From JABHCC01 sp034658635 (GTDB lineage: Bacteria; Bacteroidota; Bacteroidia; Bacteroidales; UBA12481), in NCBI GenBank assembly GCA_034658635.1, contig JAYEFL010000349.1, positions 1 to 26,197 of the forward strand: a stretch of 26,197 bases of DNA. Reading direction: 5' to 3'. Position 1 is the stretch's first letter; every line of letters begins with the position of its first letter. The notes below the pieces were generated by a model. It did not search any database. It saw only the letters and a list, made by a program, of their open reading frames with translations, and was not told the origin of the DNA. Position numbers and translations under genes: made by a program. Shown in pieces: positions 15,179 to 22,714 of the stretch.

Positions 15179-15502
15179 TTAGCTTACATTTAAAACAGAA
15201 TCGAGTCCGGCAATCTTGAATGTCTTTTTTATCATTGGAATTGAATGAATAATTGAGAACTTATCCTTACCAGTGTGCTTAATTGTTTTCATGCAAATGC
15301 GGATAAATGCTGAAGCAATATAATCTACCTCTCCGATATCAAAAATTATCATTGGAGGTTGATTTTGATCTTTCATTAACTCCATAATCTCTTTCTCAAT
15401 TTCAGATTCCATCTCATAAGAATTCTGTGTATCAAGCCGTCCTGAAAAGAAACATGTCAGAGTGTAATTTTGCTTATCGAATTCAAAGTTTACCATTTTC
15501 AT
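15179..15502 (-). CDS. STAS-domain protein, anti-sigma-factor-antagonist-like
   Basis: 107 residues forming one STAS domain. The opening strands FEFDKQNYTLTCFFSGRLDT and the second half PMIIFDIGEVDYIASAFIRI match the pattern xxVVDLSxVxYIDSSGLxxL. Ser64 aligns with the phosphorylated Ser58 of SpoIIAA, although the usual SSG is ASA here. The final part (FSIIHSIPMIKKTFKIAGLD SVLNVS) matches the typical L.NV...V.r.L.l.gLd..f ending. Such proteins bind anti-sigma factors or sit in partner-switching pathways. No kinase, phosphatase or sigma gene is beside it, so its partner is elsewhere. It converges on the duplicated-domain gene (20-base gap) and lies 129 bases downstream of the sulfatase on the same strand. 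Confidence 0.8.
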   Translation of the reverse strand: MKMVNFEFDKQNYTLTCFFSGRLDTQNSYEMESEIEKEIMELMKDQNQPPMIIFDIGEVDYIASAFIRICMKTIKHTGKDKFSIIHSIPMIKKTFKIAGLDSVLNVS

Positions 15503-15606
15503 GTATTTTATTTAGAATAATCTATGCATTGTTATAGTATCGTTTTAAAAGAACATCTGTATCTGTACCTTCATCTAAATATTGATCCTGATCAAATGCA
15601 AACCAT

Positions 15607-15628
15607 TACTACACAACAAGTTGTAGTA
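15607..15628 (-). terminator. Weak hairpin after the sulfatase stop codon
   Basis: TACTACA (15607-15613) and TGTAGTA (15622-15628) are perfect inverted repeats 8 bases apart, three bases beyond the sulfatase stop on the minus strand. No long T run follows in that direction, so this may be only an mRNA 3'-end stabilising hairpin. Confidence 0.3.
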
Positions 15629-15631
15629 GGA

Positions 15632-17077
15632 TTACTTTTGCTCAGGAACCGGAACAAAATCTTCATAATTCTCAGCAGATGCTTTTATCCAATATGGGGC
15701 CGTCAGGTTGTGGGGATAAGTAGGCAGACTGCTTTCCCATTTAAATAGTAAATCATATAATTCAAGATAGCGTTCATTGTATTTTTGACTCAAATCATTT
15801 CTTTCTCCCAGATCTTCAAACGGACGAAAATATTGAGCTGGTCTGTGCGTTAGCCTGATGAATTTATCTGCACCGTCGAGCACACAAGATTGTCCTTGCA
15901 AACGCCAGAATAGCCTGCGTTCTTCAGGTTCTGTTTCTCCTTTTAATACCGGAATGAGATTAATTCCATCGTAAGTACGAGGTTCTTGTTTCCTTCCGGT
16001 TTTGTCAAAAACTTCTATTGGCTCAGCATTTGCCGCAGCCAAAAATGATGGGAGTAAGTCAAGACTGGAAATTACGGCATTACTCGTTCCTTTCGGGATT
16101 TCGGATGGCCAATGCCATATCATAGGAACACGTATCCCTCCTTCACGCATATTTCCTTTACTTCCCGAAAATGGTCCACGCCATGAATGATTGTTTGTCG
16201 CACCTCCGTTGTCGCTAAAAAAAACTATAAGAGTATTTTCATAAATCCCTTCATCTTTAAGCTGTTGAATAAGTCGGCCAACCCCTCTGTCAAGGGCTTG
16301 TACCATTGCAGCGTAAGTTCGACGTCCGGGATCCTGAATATGAGAACATTCGGCTAGGTCTTTCTCTTTTGCCTGCATGGGTGTATGGGGGGCATTATAT
16401 GACATAAACAGAAACCATGGCTTATCCCTATTATCCTCATTGTTATGTTCAACTATCCAATTGACTCCCTCATCGGTAAAAAAGTCAGTTAAGTAAGGAC
16501 TGGAGAATGATTTCAGGAATGTACCATTTCGCTGAATGGTGCTTCTCCCTTTTTCAGGGAAGTAATTATGTCCCCCTCCGATCATCCCACAGAAATAATC
16601 AAAGCCCCGATTATTAGGATGGTGAACTTCTGCCGCACCGAGATGCCATTTACCAATAATTGCAGTTTCATAACCGGCATTTTTAAGATGGTCGGCAATG
16701 GTTAACTCATCGGGATGCAACCCGTGATACCGTTCTCGCGTGGGCGTGTTTTTATTCCATGCAGGTAAATTATTTTCAAAGCCAAAACGGTGAGGTATTC
16801 TTCCTGTAAGCAATCCTGCCCTGGATGGGGCACAAACACTGGCTGTAACATAAGCTGAATGACACAAAGTGCCATTTGCTGCCAGATTATCAAGATTAGG
16901 AGTTTTAATTCTCACACTGCCAGTGCATCCCAAATCTCCATATCCCATATCGTCTGCTAGAATAATTATGATATTGGGCTTGGGCGATTCTTGGTTTGCC
17001 TGATTAGTTTGTGAAGTTCCTGCTTGTGATATCAGTACGAGAACTAGAAAAAGCAATAGGTTTTTTGTGTACTTCAT
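15632..17077 (-). CDS. Exported S1-family sulfatase
   Basis: 481 residues with a signal peptide (MKYTKNLLLFLVLVLISQAG). The sulfatase core begins NIIIILADDMGYGDLGCTG (metal ligands Asp42, Asp43). The maturation motif is CAPSRAGLLTG with Cys82, a C-x-P-S-R site that is converted to formylglycine and is essential for sulfate-ester hydrolysis. Other family motifs are GKWHLG, FMSYNAPHTP, FFSDNGG with the metal-binding Asp-Asn, and GPFSGSKGNMREGGIRVPM. The length is normal. It should remove sulfate esters from a periplasmic carbohydrate; the substrate position cannot be deduced. It is divergent from the GH31 gene with 96 bases between starts, so the two probably share a control region and act on the same glycan. 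No SusC/SusD transporter pair is in the window, so this is not a complete polysaccharide utilisation locus. Confidence 0.92.
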   Translation of the reverse strand: MKYTKNLLLFLVLVLISQAGTSQTNQANQESPKPNIIIILADDMGYGDLGCTGSVRIKTPNLDNLAANGTLCHSAYVTASVCAPSRAGLLTGRIPHRFGFENNLPAWNKNTPTRERYHGLHPDELTIADHLKNAGYETAIIGKWHLGAAEVHHPNNRGFDYFCGMIGGGHNYFPEKGRSTIQRNGTFLKSFSSPYLTDFFTDEGVNWIVEHNNEDNRDKPWFLFMSYNAPHTPMQAKEKDLAECSHIQDPGRRTYAAMVQALDRGVGRLIQQLKDEGIYENTLIVFFSDNGGATNNHSWRGPFSGSKGNMREGGIRVPMIWHWPSEIPKGTSNAVISSLDLLPSFLAAANAEPIEVFDKTGRKQEPRTYDGINLIPVLKGETEPEERRLFWRLQGQSCVLDGADKFIRLTHRPAQYFRPFEDLGERNDLSQKYNERYLELYDLLFKWESSLPTYPHNLTAPYWIKASAENYEDFVPVPEQK

Positions 17078-17173
17078 GATTGAGGGTATAATTAGCCAAG
17101 TTAATAATTATGTGAGCCTACTATTGCACATTTCTTTCTAATTTCGGGAAATTTTAAACACTAATCTAATCTA
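17078..17173. promoter_or_regulatory. Shared divergent promoter region of the sulfatase and GH31 genes
   Basis: 96 AT-rich bases between two outward-facing starts. TAATTTCG (about 17139-17146) is one mismatch from the Bacteroidota -7 consensus for the GH31 gene. CTAAT is repeated just before the GH31 ATG. No Shine-Dalgarno or clear operator palindrome was seen. Confidence 0.35.
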
Positions 17174-20100
17174 ATGAGATCTTTGCTTGCATTATTCTTA
17201 ATCTCTATTTTTTCGATATCTGTTAATTCCCAAAATGCCGGAAAAGTTTTCTGGTATGAAGATTTTTCGAAAGGTGAGTTACCAGCCGGATGGAAGGCGT
17301 TAGCCCAAAATGACAGTGCCGTGAACTGGATGGTTACCGATCAGCCTTATCCGGGTTCATACGGACGAACATACCAAGCTCCGCCAATTGCATCTGCAAG
17401 TCGTGGTTATCATCTGCAGTTTGCTCCGGGTATGAAAGTGCAAAAGAATGGTCGTAAATGGCGAAACGCAACAATGTGGCCTGACGCTTATATTCAAACA
17501 GCTGCGATTAATTGTTCAAATCAAAAGTCTGTTGTTCTGAAGTTTCAGCAGAATTTCTTTTGGAATCGCAGGGATGCCAATAAAGATGGAAATGGCTTGT
17601 TTGTAGAAGTTAGCAACAATGGTACTGACTGGACTGAATATGAAGTTAGAAATAACATCCGCTCAGGTAATGATTGTCCTAATCCTATGGATGTTGAACT
17701 GAACATTACACGAGTTGCAGCTGAGCAGGAAACAGTATATCTGAGATTTTACTGGAAGGGCCTGTGTCACTGGTACTGGATGGTGGATGATATTCGCCTT
17801 GCAGAAGCCTTTGATGCTGATATTGAGGCTTTTTCATTGAGTTCTCACGAGGAAACCGGCAATGTATTTTCAAGAAATGATGAGCTGATAGTTAATATTG
17901 TCAACCTCGGATCTGGTCCGATAACAAAAAATTTTACCTGTTTTTTAAAGGTTGATCAACGACCTGCAATTGCCACTCAGGTATTTGCCAGTCAGGATAA
18001 TCCGATAGGAATTATTGATACTGTATCCGTCAGCTTTAGTCATGTTGATCTGAGTGATTTTGGTATCCATAAGGTTCAGTTTTATTCAGAGTTGCTGGGA
18101 GATGATCGTCTGTCAAATGATACTATATCCAAGGTGTTATACTCAGGAGCCTATTCATTAGGAGAGCTCACTGCTTTTAGTCAGGTTGACGATGGATTCG
18201 AATTTGAATGCCATAACGCCAAGTTGAAGCTTACATTCCTGAGATCGGATATTTACCGTCTTTGGATGGCTTATGATGGTGAGTTTACTAACCCGGCGGG
18301 CAGTGATATTGTGATTCATGAGCCGGATCAAAAGCCAGAGGTAAAGTGGAGTGATGAGGGCGACTACCATTTGTTCAAGACTGATGAACTGGCTATGAGA
18401 GCTTATAAAAACCCACTCCGTTTTGCCCAATATAAGGCTGATAATACGACATTGGTTTGGGAAGAAGTTCAGGGAATGACTTATGGAAAGCAAACCATAC
18501 AATATTTGGATAGGGGTGATGATGAATATTACTACGGAGGAGGGATGCAAAATGGCCGGTTCTCACACCGCGATAAAACCATTAAGCTGACCATTGATTA
18601 CGACTGGGAAGACGGAGGGAATCCAAATCCGGCTCCTTTCTTCATGAGTTCTAATGGCTGGGGTGCTTTGCGAAATACCTATGCGCCAGGTGCTTATGCT
18701 TACGGTGATACAGTAAAACTAGTACATAATGAGGCACGTTTTGATTGTTATTATTTCACAGGAAATTCATTAAAAAATATTCTGAGCGACTATACCGATA
18801 TCACCGGAAAACCTTTTATGCCACCTCGATGGGCTCTTGGATATGGTGATGCTAATTGTTATAACCGAGGGGCGAAAATGGATATTAAAACTATTGGGAG
18901 TAAAGGATCAGGATTTGGGGGTACTACTCCGGATGTTATCCAGATTATCGCAGACGAATACATTAATCACGATATGCCAAGGGGTTGGATTTTGCCAAAT
19001 GATGGCTACGGATGTGGTTATACCAAGCTTGATTCTGTAATTCAGGAGCTTTATAAAAGAGGATTTATGACCGGACTCTGGACTGAGAACGGAGTTGAGA
19101 AAATTGCTCATGAAGTAGGTGATCTGGGTTCACGATTATGTAAACTGGATGTTGCCTGGGTAGGATCTGGATATAAATTCGCCATTGATGGAGTTAAGGA
19201 TGCATACAAGGGTATTGAGAATAATTCCGATGCCCGGGGCTTTATATGGTCGGTTTGTGGATGGGCCGGCACTCACCGTCATTCAACGGTATGGACGGGT
19301 GATCAGAGTGGTACCTGGGATTATATCCGATGGCATATTCCTACCGTGATTGGATCAGGACTATCAGCCCAAAATGCTGCAACAGGAGATGTAGACGGGA
19401 TTTTTGGAGGAAGTGATTCAACTTATGTCAGAGATCTTCAATGGAAATGCTTCACACCTATTTTTATGTCGATGTCGGGATGGGCAAGCAATAATAAGAA
19501 TGGTATTAAAGATAAACAGCCATGGTTATTTGGTGAGCCATTTACCAGTATAAATCGCAAGTATCTGCAACTGAAGCAAAGGCTGACCCCTTATATGTAC
19601 ACGCTTTGTGCTGAGGCTAATCACACAGGTACTCCTTCAGTGCGCGGACTCTTACTTGAATATCCTGATGATCCAGTTACCTGGGGTAGCGACACAAAGT
19701 ATGAGTTTCTCTTAGGCACTGACTTTATTGTGGCTCCGGTATATAAACCTGAGGATTATCGTGATTCTATCTATTTTCCGGCAGGCACATGGATTGATTA
19801 CTGGGATGGAACTCATTTCGAAGGAAATACATGGATTCATCAATACCATGCTCCATTAGAAAAACTTCCGTTATTTGTTCGTTCCGGAGCTATTATTCCT
19901 ATGTATCAGCAGATGAACTATGATTGGGAAAGACCAACTGATACACTGACTTTAGATATCTACCCTGATGGTCATTCTGAGTATGAGCTTTATGAAGATG
20001 ACGGTCTTACCCGCGAGCATCGTGAAGGTGTTTATGCAACTACTCTATTTGAGGTTGATGCTGGCCAGAAAGACTTGCAGATCACTATTCATCCGGCTAA

Positions 20101-20344
20101 GGGCGATTTTGACGGGCGTATGAAGGAGCGGGTTTATTTGCTGGAAATTCATATTGGTCAATCACCCAGGAAGGTTAAGGTTAATGGCAAGAAGGTTAAG
20201 TCGGGTGTTGGGAGTCGGGAATCGGGATTCGGTGTGTCGGGTTGGTGGTTTGATGGCTGTGAGAAGGGTGGGGTTTTGCATGTTGCAACTGATGCTGTAC
20301 CCACCGATGTATTGAACATGGTTGAAATACAATTCAAATATTGA
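17174..20344 (+). CDS. Exported multidomain GH31 glycoside hydrolase (alpha-glucosidase / alpha-glucosyltransferase type)
   Basis: 1056 residues. After a signal peptide (MRSLLALFLISIFSISVNS) comes a jelly-roll-like module to about 212, ending HWYWMVDDIRLAEAF, then a CARDB-like beta module (about 215-330; ELIVNIVNLGSGPITKNFTC). Next is the GH31 N-terminal sandwich (YYYGGGMQNGRFSHRDKTI), the TIM barrel (PPRWALGYGDANCYNRGAK, WILPNDGYGCGY) and a C-terminal DUF5110-like part (YPDGHSEYELYEDDG). The likely nucleophile is Asp659 in CKLDVAWVG and the acid/base Asp710 in VWTGDQSGTWDYIRWH. The KLDVAWVG...WTGDQ...GDVDGIFGG signature resembles GH31 members related to 6-alpha-glucosyl- and 3-alpha-isomaltosyl-transferases rather than classical WxDMNE enzymes, so a transglycosylase activity is possible. 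Near the C-terminus, residues about 1010-1023 (SGVGSRESGFGVSG) come from a repeat-like DNA insert. No T9SS tail. Confidence 0.88.
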   Translation: MRSLLALFLISIFSISVNSQNAGKVFWYEDFSKGELPAGWKALAQNDSAVNWMVTDQPYPGSYGRTYQAPPIASASRGYHLQFAPGMKVQKNGRKWRNATMWPDAYIQTAAINCSNQKSVVLKFQQNFFWNRRDANKDGNGLFVEVSNNGTDWTEYEVRNNIRSGNDCPNPMDVELNITRVAAEQETVYLRFYWKGLCHWYWMVDDIRLAEAFDADIEAFSLSSHEETGNVFSRNDELIVNIVNLGSGPITKNFTCFLKVDQRPAIATQVFASQDNPIGIIDTVSVSFSHVDLSDFGIHKVQFYSELLGDDRLSNDTISKVLYSGAYSLGELTAFSQVDDGFEFECHNAKLKLTFLRSDIYRLWMAYDGEFTNPAGSDIVIHEPDQKPEVKWSDEGDYHLFKTDELAMRAYKNPLRFAQYKADNTTLVWEEVQGMTYGKQTIQYLDRGDDEYYYGGGMQNGRFSHRDKTIKLTIDYDWEDGGNPNPAPFFMSSNGWGALRNTYAPGAYAYGDTVKLVHNEARFDCYYFTGNSLKNILSDYTDITGKPFMPPRWALGYGDANCYNRGAKMDIKTIGSKGSGFGGTTPDVIQIIADEYINHDMPRGWILPNDGYGCGYTKLDSVIQELYKRGFMTGLWTENGVEKIAHEVGDLGSRLCKLDVAWVGSGYKFAIDGVKDAYKGIENNSDARGFIWSVCGWAGTHRHSTVWTGDQSGTWDYIRWHIPTVIGSGLSAQNAATGDVDGIFGGSDSTYVRDLQWKCFTPIFMSMSGWASNNKNGIKDKQPWLFGEPFTSINRKYLQLKQRLTPYMYTLCAEANHTGTPSVRGLLLEYPDDPVTWGSDTKYEFLLGTDFIVAPVYKPEDYRDSIYFPAGTWIDYWDGTHFEGNTWIHQYHAPLEKLPLFVRSGAIIPMYQQMNYDWERPTDTLTLDIYPDGHSEYELYEDDGLTREHREGVYATTLFEVDAGQKDLQITIHPAKGDFDGRMKERVYLLEIHIGQSPRKVKVNGKKVKSGVGSRESGFGVSGWWFDGCEKGGVLHVATDAVPTDVLNMVEIQFKY
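20200..20241. repeat. GTCGGG-type repeat inside the GH31 coding sequence
   Basis: Degenerate copies of GTCGGG occur at 20200-20205, 20214-20219, 20221-20226 (ATCGGG) and 20236-20241, with a small palindrome GAATC-GG-GATTC at 20219-20230. The stretch is translated in frame as a Gly/Ser-rich segment. It resembles the GACTCGG tandem repeat at 25574 in composition. Confidence 0.55.
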
Positions 20345-20413
20345 TCATTACTATATTTTACGCGTAGGATTATTGGATCGCAATGTAATGATGTTGGTAT
20401 CGATGCCAATACC

Positions 20414-20455
20414 GTTGGGGTTGAAAATTTTCAACGCAACACGTGCAACCCCAAC
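20414..20455. repeat. REP-like inverted repeat, 10-bp perfect arms
   Basis: GTTGGGGTTG (20414-20423) and CAACCCCAAC (20446-20455) are exact reverse complements 22 bases apart. Nested inside, TTGAAAATTTTCAA (20421-20434) is a perfect 14-bp palindrome identical to the core of the other REP elements here. The two alternatives can form competing hairpins. Confidence 0.75.
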
Positions 20456-20474
20456 CCCCCGTGCAACCACCAAA

Positions 20475-20498
20475 CCCCCGCCCAACCCAAAATCCCCC
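20475..20498 (-). other. G-quadruplex-compatible tract on the minus strand
   Basis: On the plus strand C runs of 5, 3, 3 and 5 bases lie at 20475-20479, 20481-20483, 20486-20488 and 20494-20498, separated by 1, 2 and 5 bases. The minus strand therefore meets the G3+N1-7 rule for a four-tract quadruplex. Formation is not shown, only possible. Confidence 0.55.
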
Positions 20499-20580
20499 GT
20501 GCTACAATCAGAATAACCCCAAAAACGAATTTCAAAAGGGGCCATTGTAAAATGGTTTTTAATTGATGCCATAAGGTCTT

Positions 20581-20825
20581 AGAATAATTTGGTGTTGTTA
20601 ATTGGGCAGCATATGAAATTGTTTGGATATATCACAATATGTAACTGGCCAATGAGTTATTTATAAGAATCCTTGTATTTGTCCAGCCTTACCTACCGAT
20701 GATTTACCATCATGCCAAAGTCAGGTTGATGAAAGCGTAACTGTGATCAAGCAGTGAGTTCTTCTGGGAGAAAAGTGTTTACTGTTCCAGATTAGAAGCA
20801 AGGTTAATCACATTACTACAGATTT
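20581..20825. other. Intergenic, nothing recognised
   Basis: 245 bases between the RAYT relic and the RAYT gene. No tRNA-like cloverleaf, strong hairpin or credible reading frame was found. The promoter of the RAYT gene presumably lies in the last part. Confidence 0.35.
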
Positions 20826-21385
20826 ATGTTTTTCAACTCAAGCATTCACCATCGTCGTAGCATCCGCATGCAAGGATACGATTATTCACAGGCAGGATTG
20901 TATTTTATTACCATTTGTGTATTCAGGAAGAAATGCATTTTTGGAGATATTGTATCTGGTAAAATGATTTTTTATGATGCAGGAAAAATTGCAAATGATT
21001 GTTGGTTAAATATACCAGCACATTTTCCCAATGTCATTTTGCACGAACATATCATTATGCCCAATCACGTGCACGGGATTATTGAATTGCATAATAATGG
21101 GCATATATCCGATAATCGCAATCCCAACGTCCCCAACAAAACGAATTCCAAAAAATGATTCCCCATTCAATTGGGGCCATTGTAAAAGGGTTCAAAATTG
21201 GTGTTACAAAATGGGTTCGGAATAATGCCGTAGGGGATGAAAATTTTCATCCCCTACAACCGGTTTGGCAACGTAATTATTGGGATCATATTATTCGCGA
21301 TGAACAATCGTATCGGCGTATTTCGGATTATATTATCAATAATCCGGCAAAATGGTCGAATGAAAAATTGTTCCGTAGGGGTTGA
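20826..21385 (+). CDS. REP-associated tyrosine transposase (Y1_Tnp/RAYT), split into two overlapping frames
   Basis: The first frame (20826-21158, 110 residues) has the family opening HHRRSIRMQGYDYSQAGLYF and the HUH-type metal motif in MPNHVHGII (His81, His83). The second (21155-21385, 76 residues) has SIGAIVKGFKIGVTKW, WQRNYWDHIIRDEQSYRRIS and DYIINNPAKW, where Tyr53 of this piece is the likely catalytic tyrosine. Together they make one normal-length enzyme of about 185 residues. They overlap by ATGA, and the second is in the -1 frame. The junction is a run of six A (21150-21155) followed five bases later by a CCCCA/TGGGG hairpin (21161-21176), so a -1 frameshift or coupled reinitiation could join them; a plain inactivating indel is the alternative. 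RAYT enzymes nick single-stranded DNA at REP hairpins and are usually domesticated. Marked as CDS because both halves keep their key residues. Confidence 0.75.
21150..21176 (+). promoter_or_regulatory. Candidate -1 frameshift site in the RAYT gene
   Basis: Six A (21150-21155, zero-frame codons AAA AAA) are followed by TGA, then a 5-base spacer and a small stem CCCCA (21161-21165) / TGGGG (21172-21176) with a 6-base loop. The geometry fits bacterial -1 sites. The base before the run is C rather than A, so P-site re-pairing is imperfect and the 5-bp stem is weak. Confidence 0.35.
21230..21257. repeat. Perfect 28-bp REP-type palindrome within the RAYT coding sequence
   Basis: GTAGGGGATGAAAA at 21230-21243 is followed directly by its exact reverse complement TTTTCATCCCCTAC at 21244-21257. 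In the RAYT frame it is translated as VGDENFHPL. The core AAAATTTT and flanking GGGG/CCCC are shared with the elements at 20414 and 21375, where VGVENFQ-type sequence is read instead. Confidence 0.9.
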
Positions 21386-21400
21386 GAATTTTCAACCCCC
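21375..21400. repeat. REP-type palindrome at the junction of convergent genes
   Basis: GGGGTTGAGAA (21378-21388) and TTTTCAACCCC (21389-21399) pair with a single mismatch, preceded by GTA as in the element at 21230. TGA on the plus strand (21383-21385) ends the RAYT frame, and TGA on the minus strand (21394-21392) ends the propeller frame, so this one palindrome supplies both stop codons. It could also act as a bidirectional 3'-end hairpin. Confidence 0.85.
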
Positions 21401-22714
21401 GCCGATATTATCTTTTGTCAAGCCACCGCTGGGTTGTAGCCAGTCAGGATTATTGGTACTTAAGTCTGGACTAATAATTTCCCAGCTTTGTCCTTCGTCG
21501 CTTGTTTTATGCACATATTGGCTGCCGACATAAATTGTATTATGATCATGGGGTGAGATTTCGATTGGGAAGGTCCAGTTTACCCGGTATTTTGCATCTT
21601 TTCCAGCAGCTCCATATGTAGACTCAGGCCATACCATAACCGTACGATTATGTCCGGTTCGATAATCCACCCTGGTAAACTGACCAACATAGCTTCCTCC
21701 CCAAACGATATTTGGATCAACAGGATCGGGAACGATAAAGCCACATTCTCCACCAGCGGTTGAAGCCCAATCGCTGTCTGATCCCCTTGACATACTTGTT
21801 CCCTTGTATCCTGGTCCGTCCTGTTTTCCTCCGTATACATTATATGGGATTTGATTATCTACAGCAACATTATACATTTGAGCAATTGGGAGCTTGACCC
21901 GGCTCCATGATACTCCTCTGTTAAAACTCATTATGGCCACTCCGTCATCACTTATCATAATTCTGTCAGGATTCATTGGATCAGCCCACATGTCATGAGT
22001 GTCACCACTCCATCCTGAACGCTCTGTGGTTACTCCGCCATCATAGGAAATACTATGGCTATTGGCAGCAAAATATACCAGATTTTCATCAGCGGGGTTC
22101 ACCATTATTCTAGAGGCGTAATGCGGCCGTTCGTTTAGAAGACGATCCTTACTTATCAGTCTCCAGCGATTTCCTCCGTCGGTAGATTTCCAGAGTACAC
22201 CTTTATTTGGGGCTCCGGTTTCCATCATTGCAAAAACAACATCAGGGTTACTGTTGGCAATTGCAATTCCAACTTTACCGATAGGTCTGGAAGGCAATCC
22301 ATTACCTTCCAATTTCTTCCAGGTATCTCCTCCATCGCTTGATTTGTAAACTCCATTTCCTATTGACACATTGCTTCGAATGAAGGCTTCCCCGGTGCCT
22401 GTCCATACCACATTAGGATCTGAAGGAGCAATGGCAATAGCTCCGATAGACTGCGCTTCCATTTCGTCAAAAATTGGAAACCATCTTCCTCCTCTATCTG
22501 TAGTTTTCCATATTCCACCGGATGAAGCACCGATATAAGAGACCATATCATTGCCTGGTACACCAACAACCGCTGAGGTTCGGTTTCCTGGAGGGCCAAT
22601 ATGGCGATATCGTAATTGTGAAAACAGCTCTGAGGTGATTTCCTGAGCTGTGAGTCCTGTTGTTAGAAAAATTAGTCCTGCAACAAGAAGTGTTTGAATT
22701 AATGAACGTTTCAT
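21392..22714 (-). pseudogene. 3'-truncated exported VPS10/BNR-like beta-propeller protein
   Basis: 440 residues from the preferred ATG at 22714 (MKRSLIQTLLVAGLIFLTTG, signal peptide ending near LTA|QEI); an earlier ATG at 22741 would add nine residues before the signal. The body is a sequence of Asp-box blades: TTDRGGRWFPI, SSDGGDTWKKL, STDGGNRWRLI, FNRGVSWSRV and TSDEGQSWEII. The family normally continues for about 600 more residues after the GGLTKDN motif, but here the frame enters a REP palindrome right after GGLTKDNIG and stops. The missing C-terminal half is not on either strand nearby. Loss of sequence at the RAYT/REP module is the likely cause. The fragment has a signal peptide and complete blades, so it may still be exported. 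A shorter fragment of a relative is at 2640-3158. Confidence 0.8.

Larger units (their letters stand above)
20385..20580 (+). pseudogene. Relic of the central part of a REP-associated (RAYT) transposase gene, with palindrome
   Basis: One frame reads IDANTVGVENFQRN, then a Pro/Asn-rich stretch, then RITPKTNFKRGHCKMVFN and a stop. VGVENFQ is the translation of the REP-type palindrome also found in and after the intact RAYT gene at 20826-21385. The DNA at 20523-20552 (AAAACGAATTTCAAAA and GGGGCCATTGTAAAA) closely matches 21138-21187 in that gene. Neither the HUH nor the tyrosine motif remains. The relic begins just after the GH31 stop, suggesting an earlier insertion or a deletion derivative at this site. 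Confidence 0.6.

Noticed and set aside
15524..15748. 74-codon plus-strand frame
   Set aside because: It overlaps the well-supported sulfatase 3' end and has no recognisable features.
15632..20344. Complete polysaccharide utilisation locus
   Set aside because: No SusC/SusD-like pair, hybrid two-component system or anti-sigma/sigma regulator is present in the window.
20351..20572. 73-codon minus-strand frame with a Gly-rich segment
   Set aside because: The glycine richness simply reflects the G-rich strand of the RAYT relic; no start signal or family match.
20640..20760. Short frame ending LPTDDLPSCQSQVDESVTVIKQ
   Set aside because: No start, no homologous pattern recalled and no supporting neighbour; chance openness is likely.
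20414..21400. CRISPR array formed by the repeated palindromes
   Set aside because: Only three diverged copies at irregular spacing, lying within or beside a transposase gene; this is the REP/RAYT pattern instead.
21237..21533. 98-codon plus-strand frame reading CSVGVENFQPPP through the palindrome
   Set aside because: It is in the wrong frame for the RAYT C-terminus and its second half is antisense to the propeller gene.
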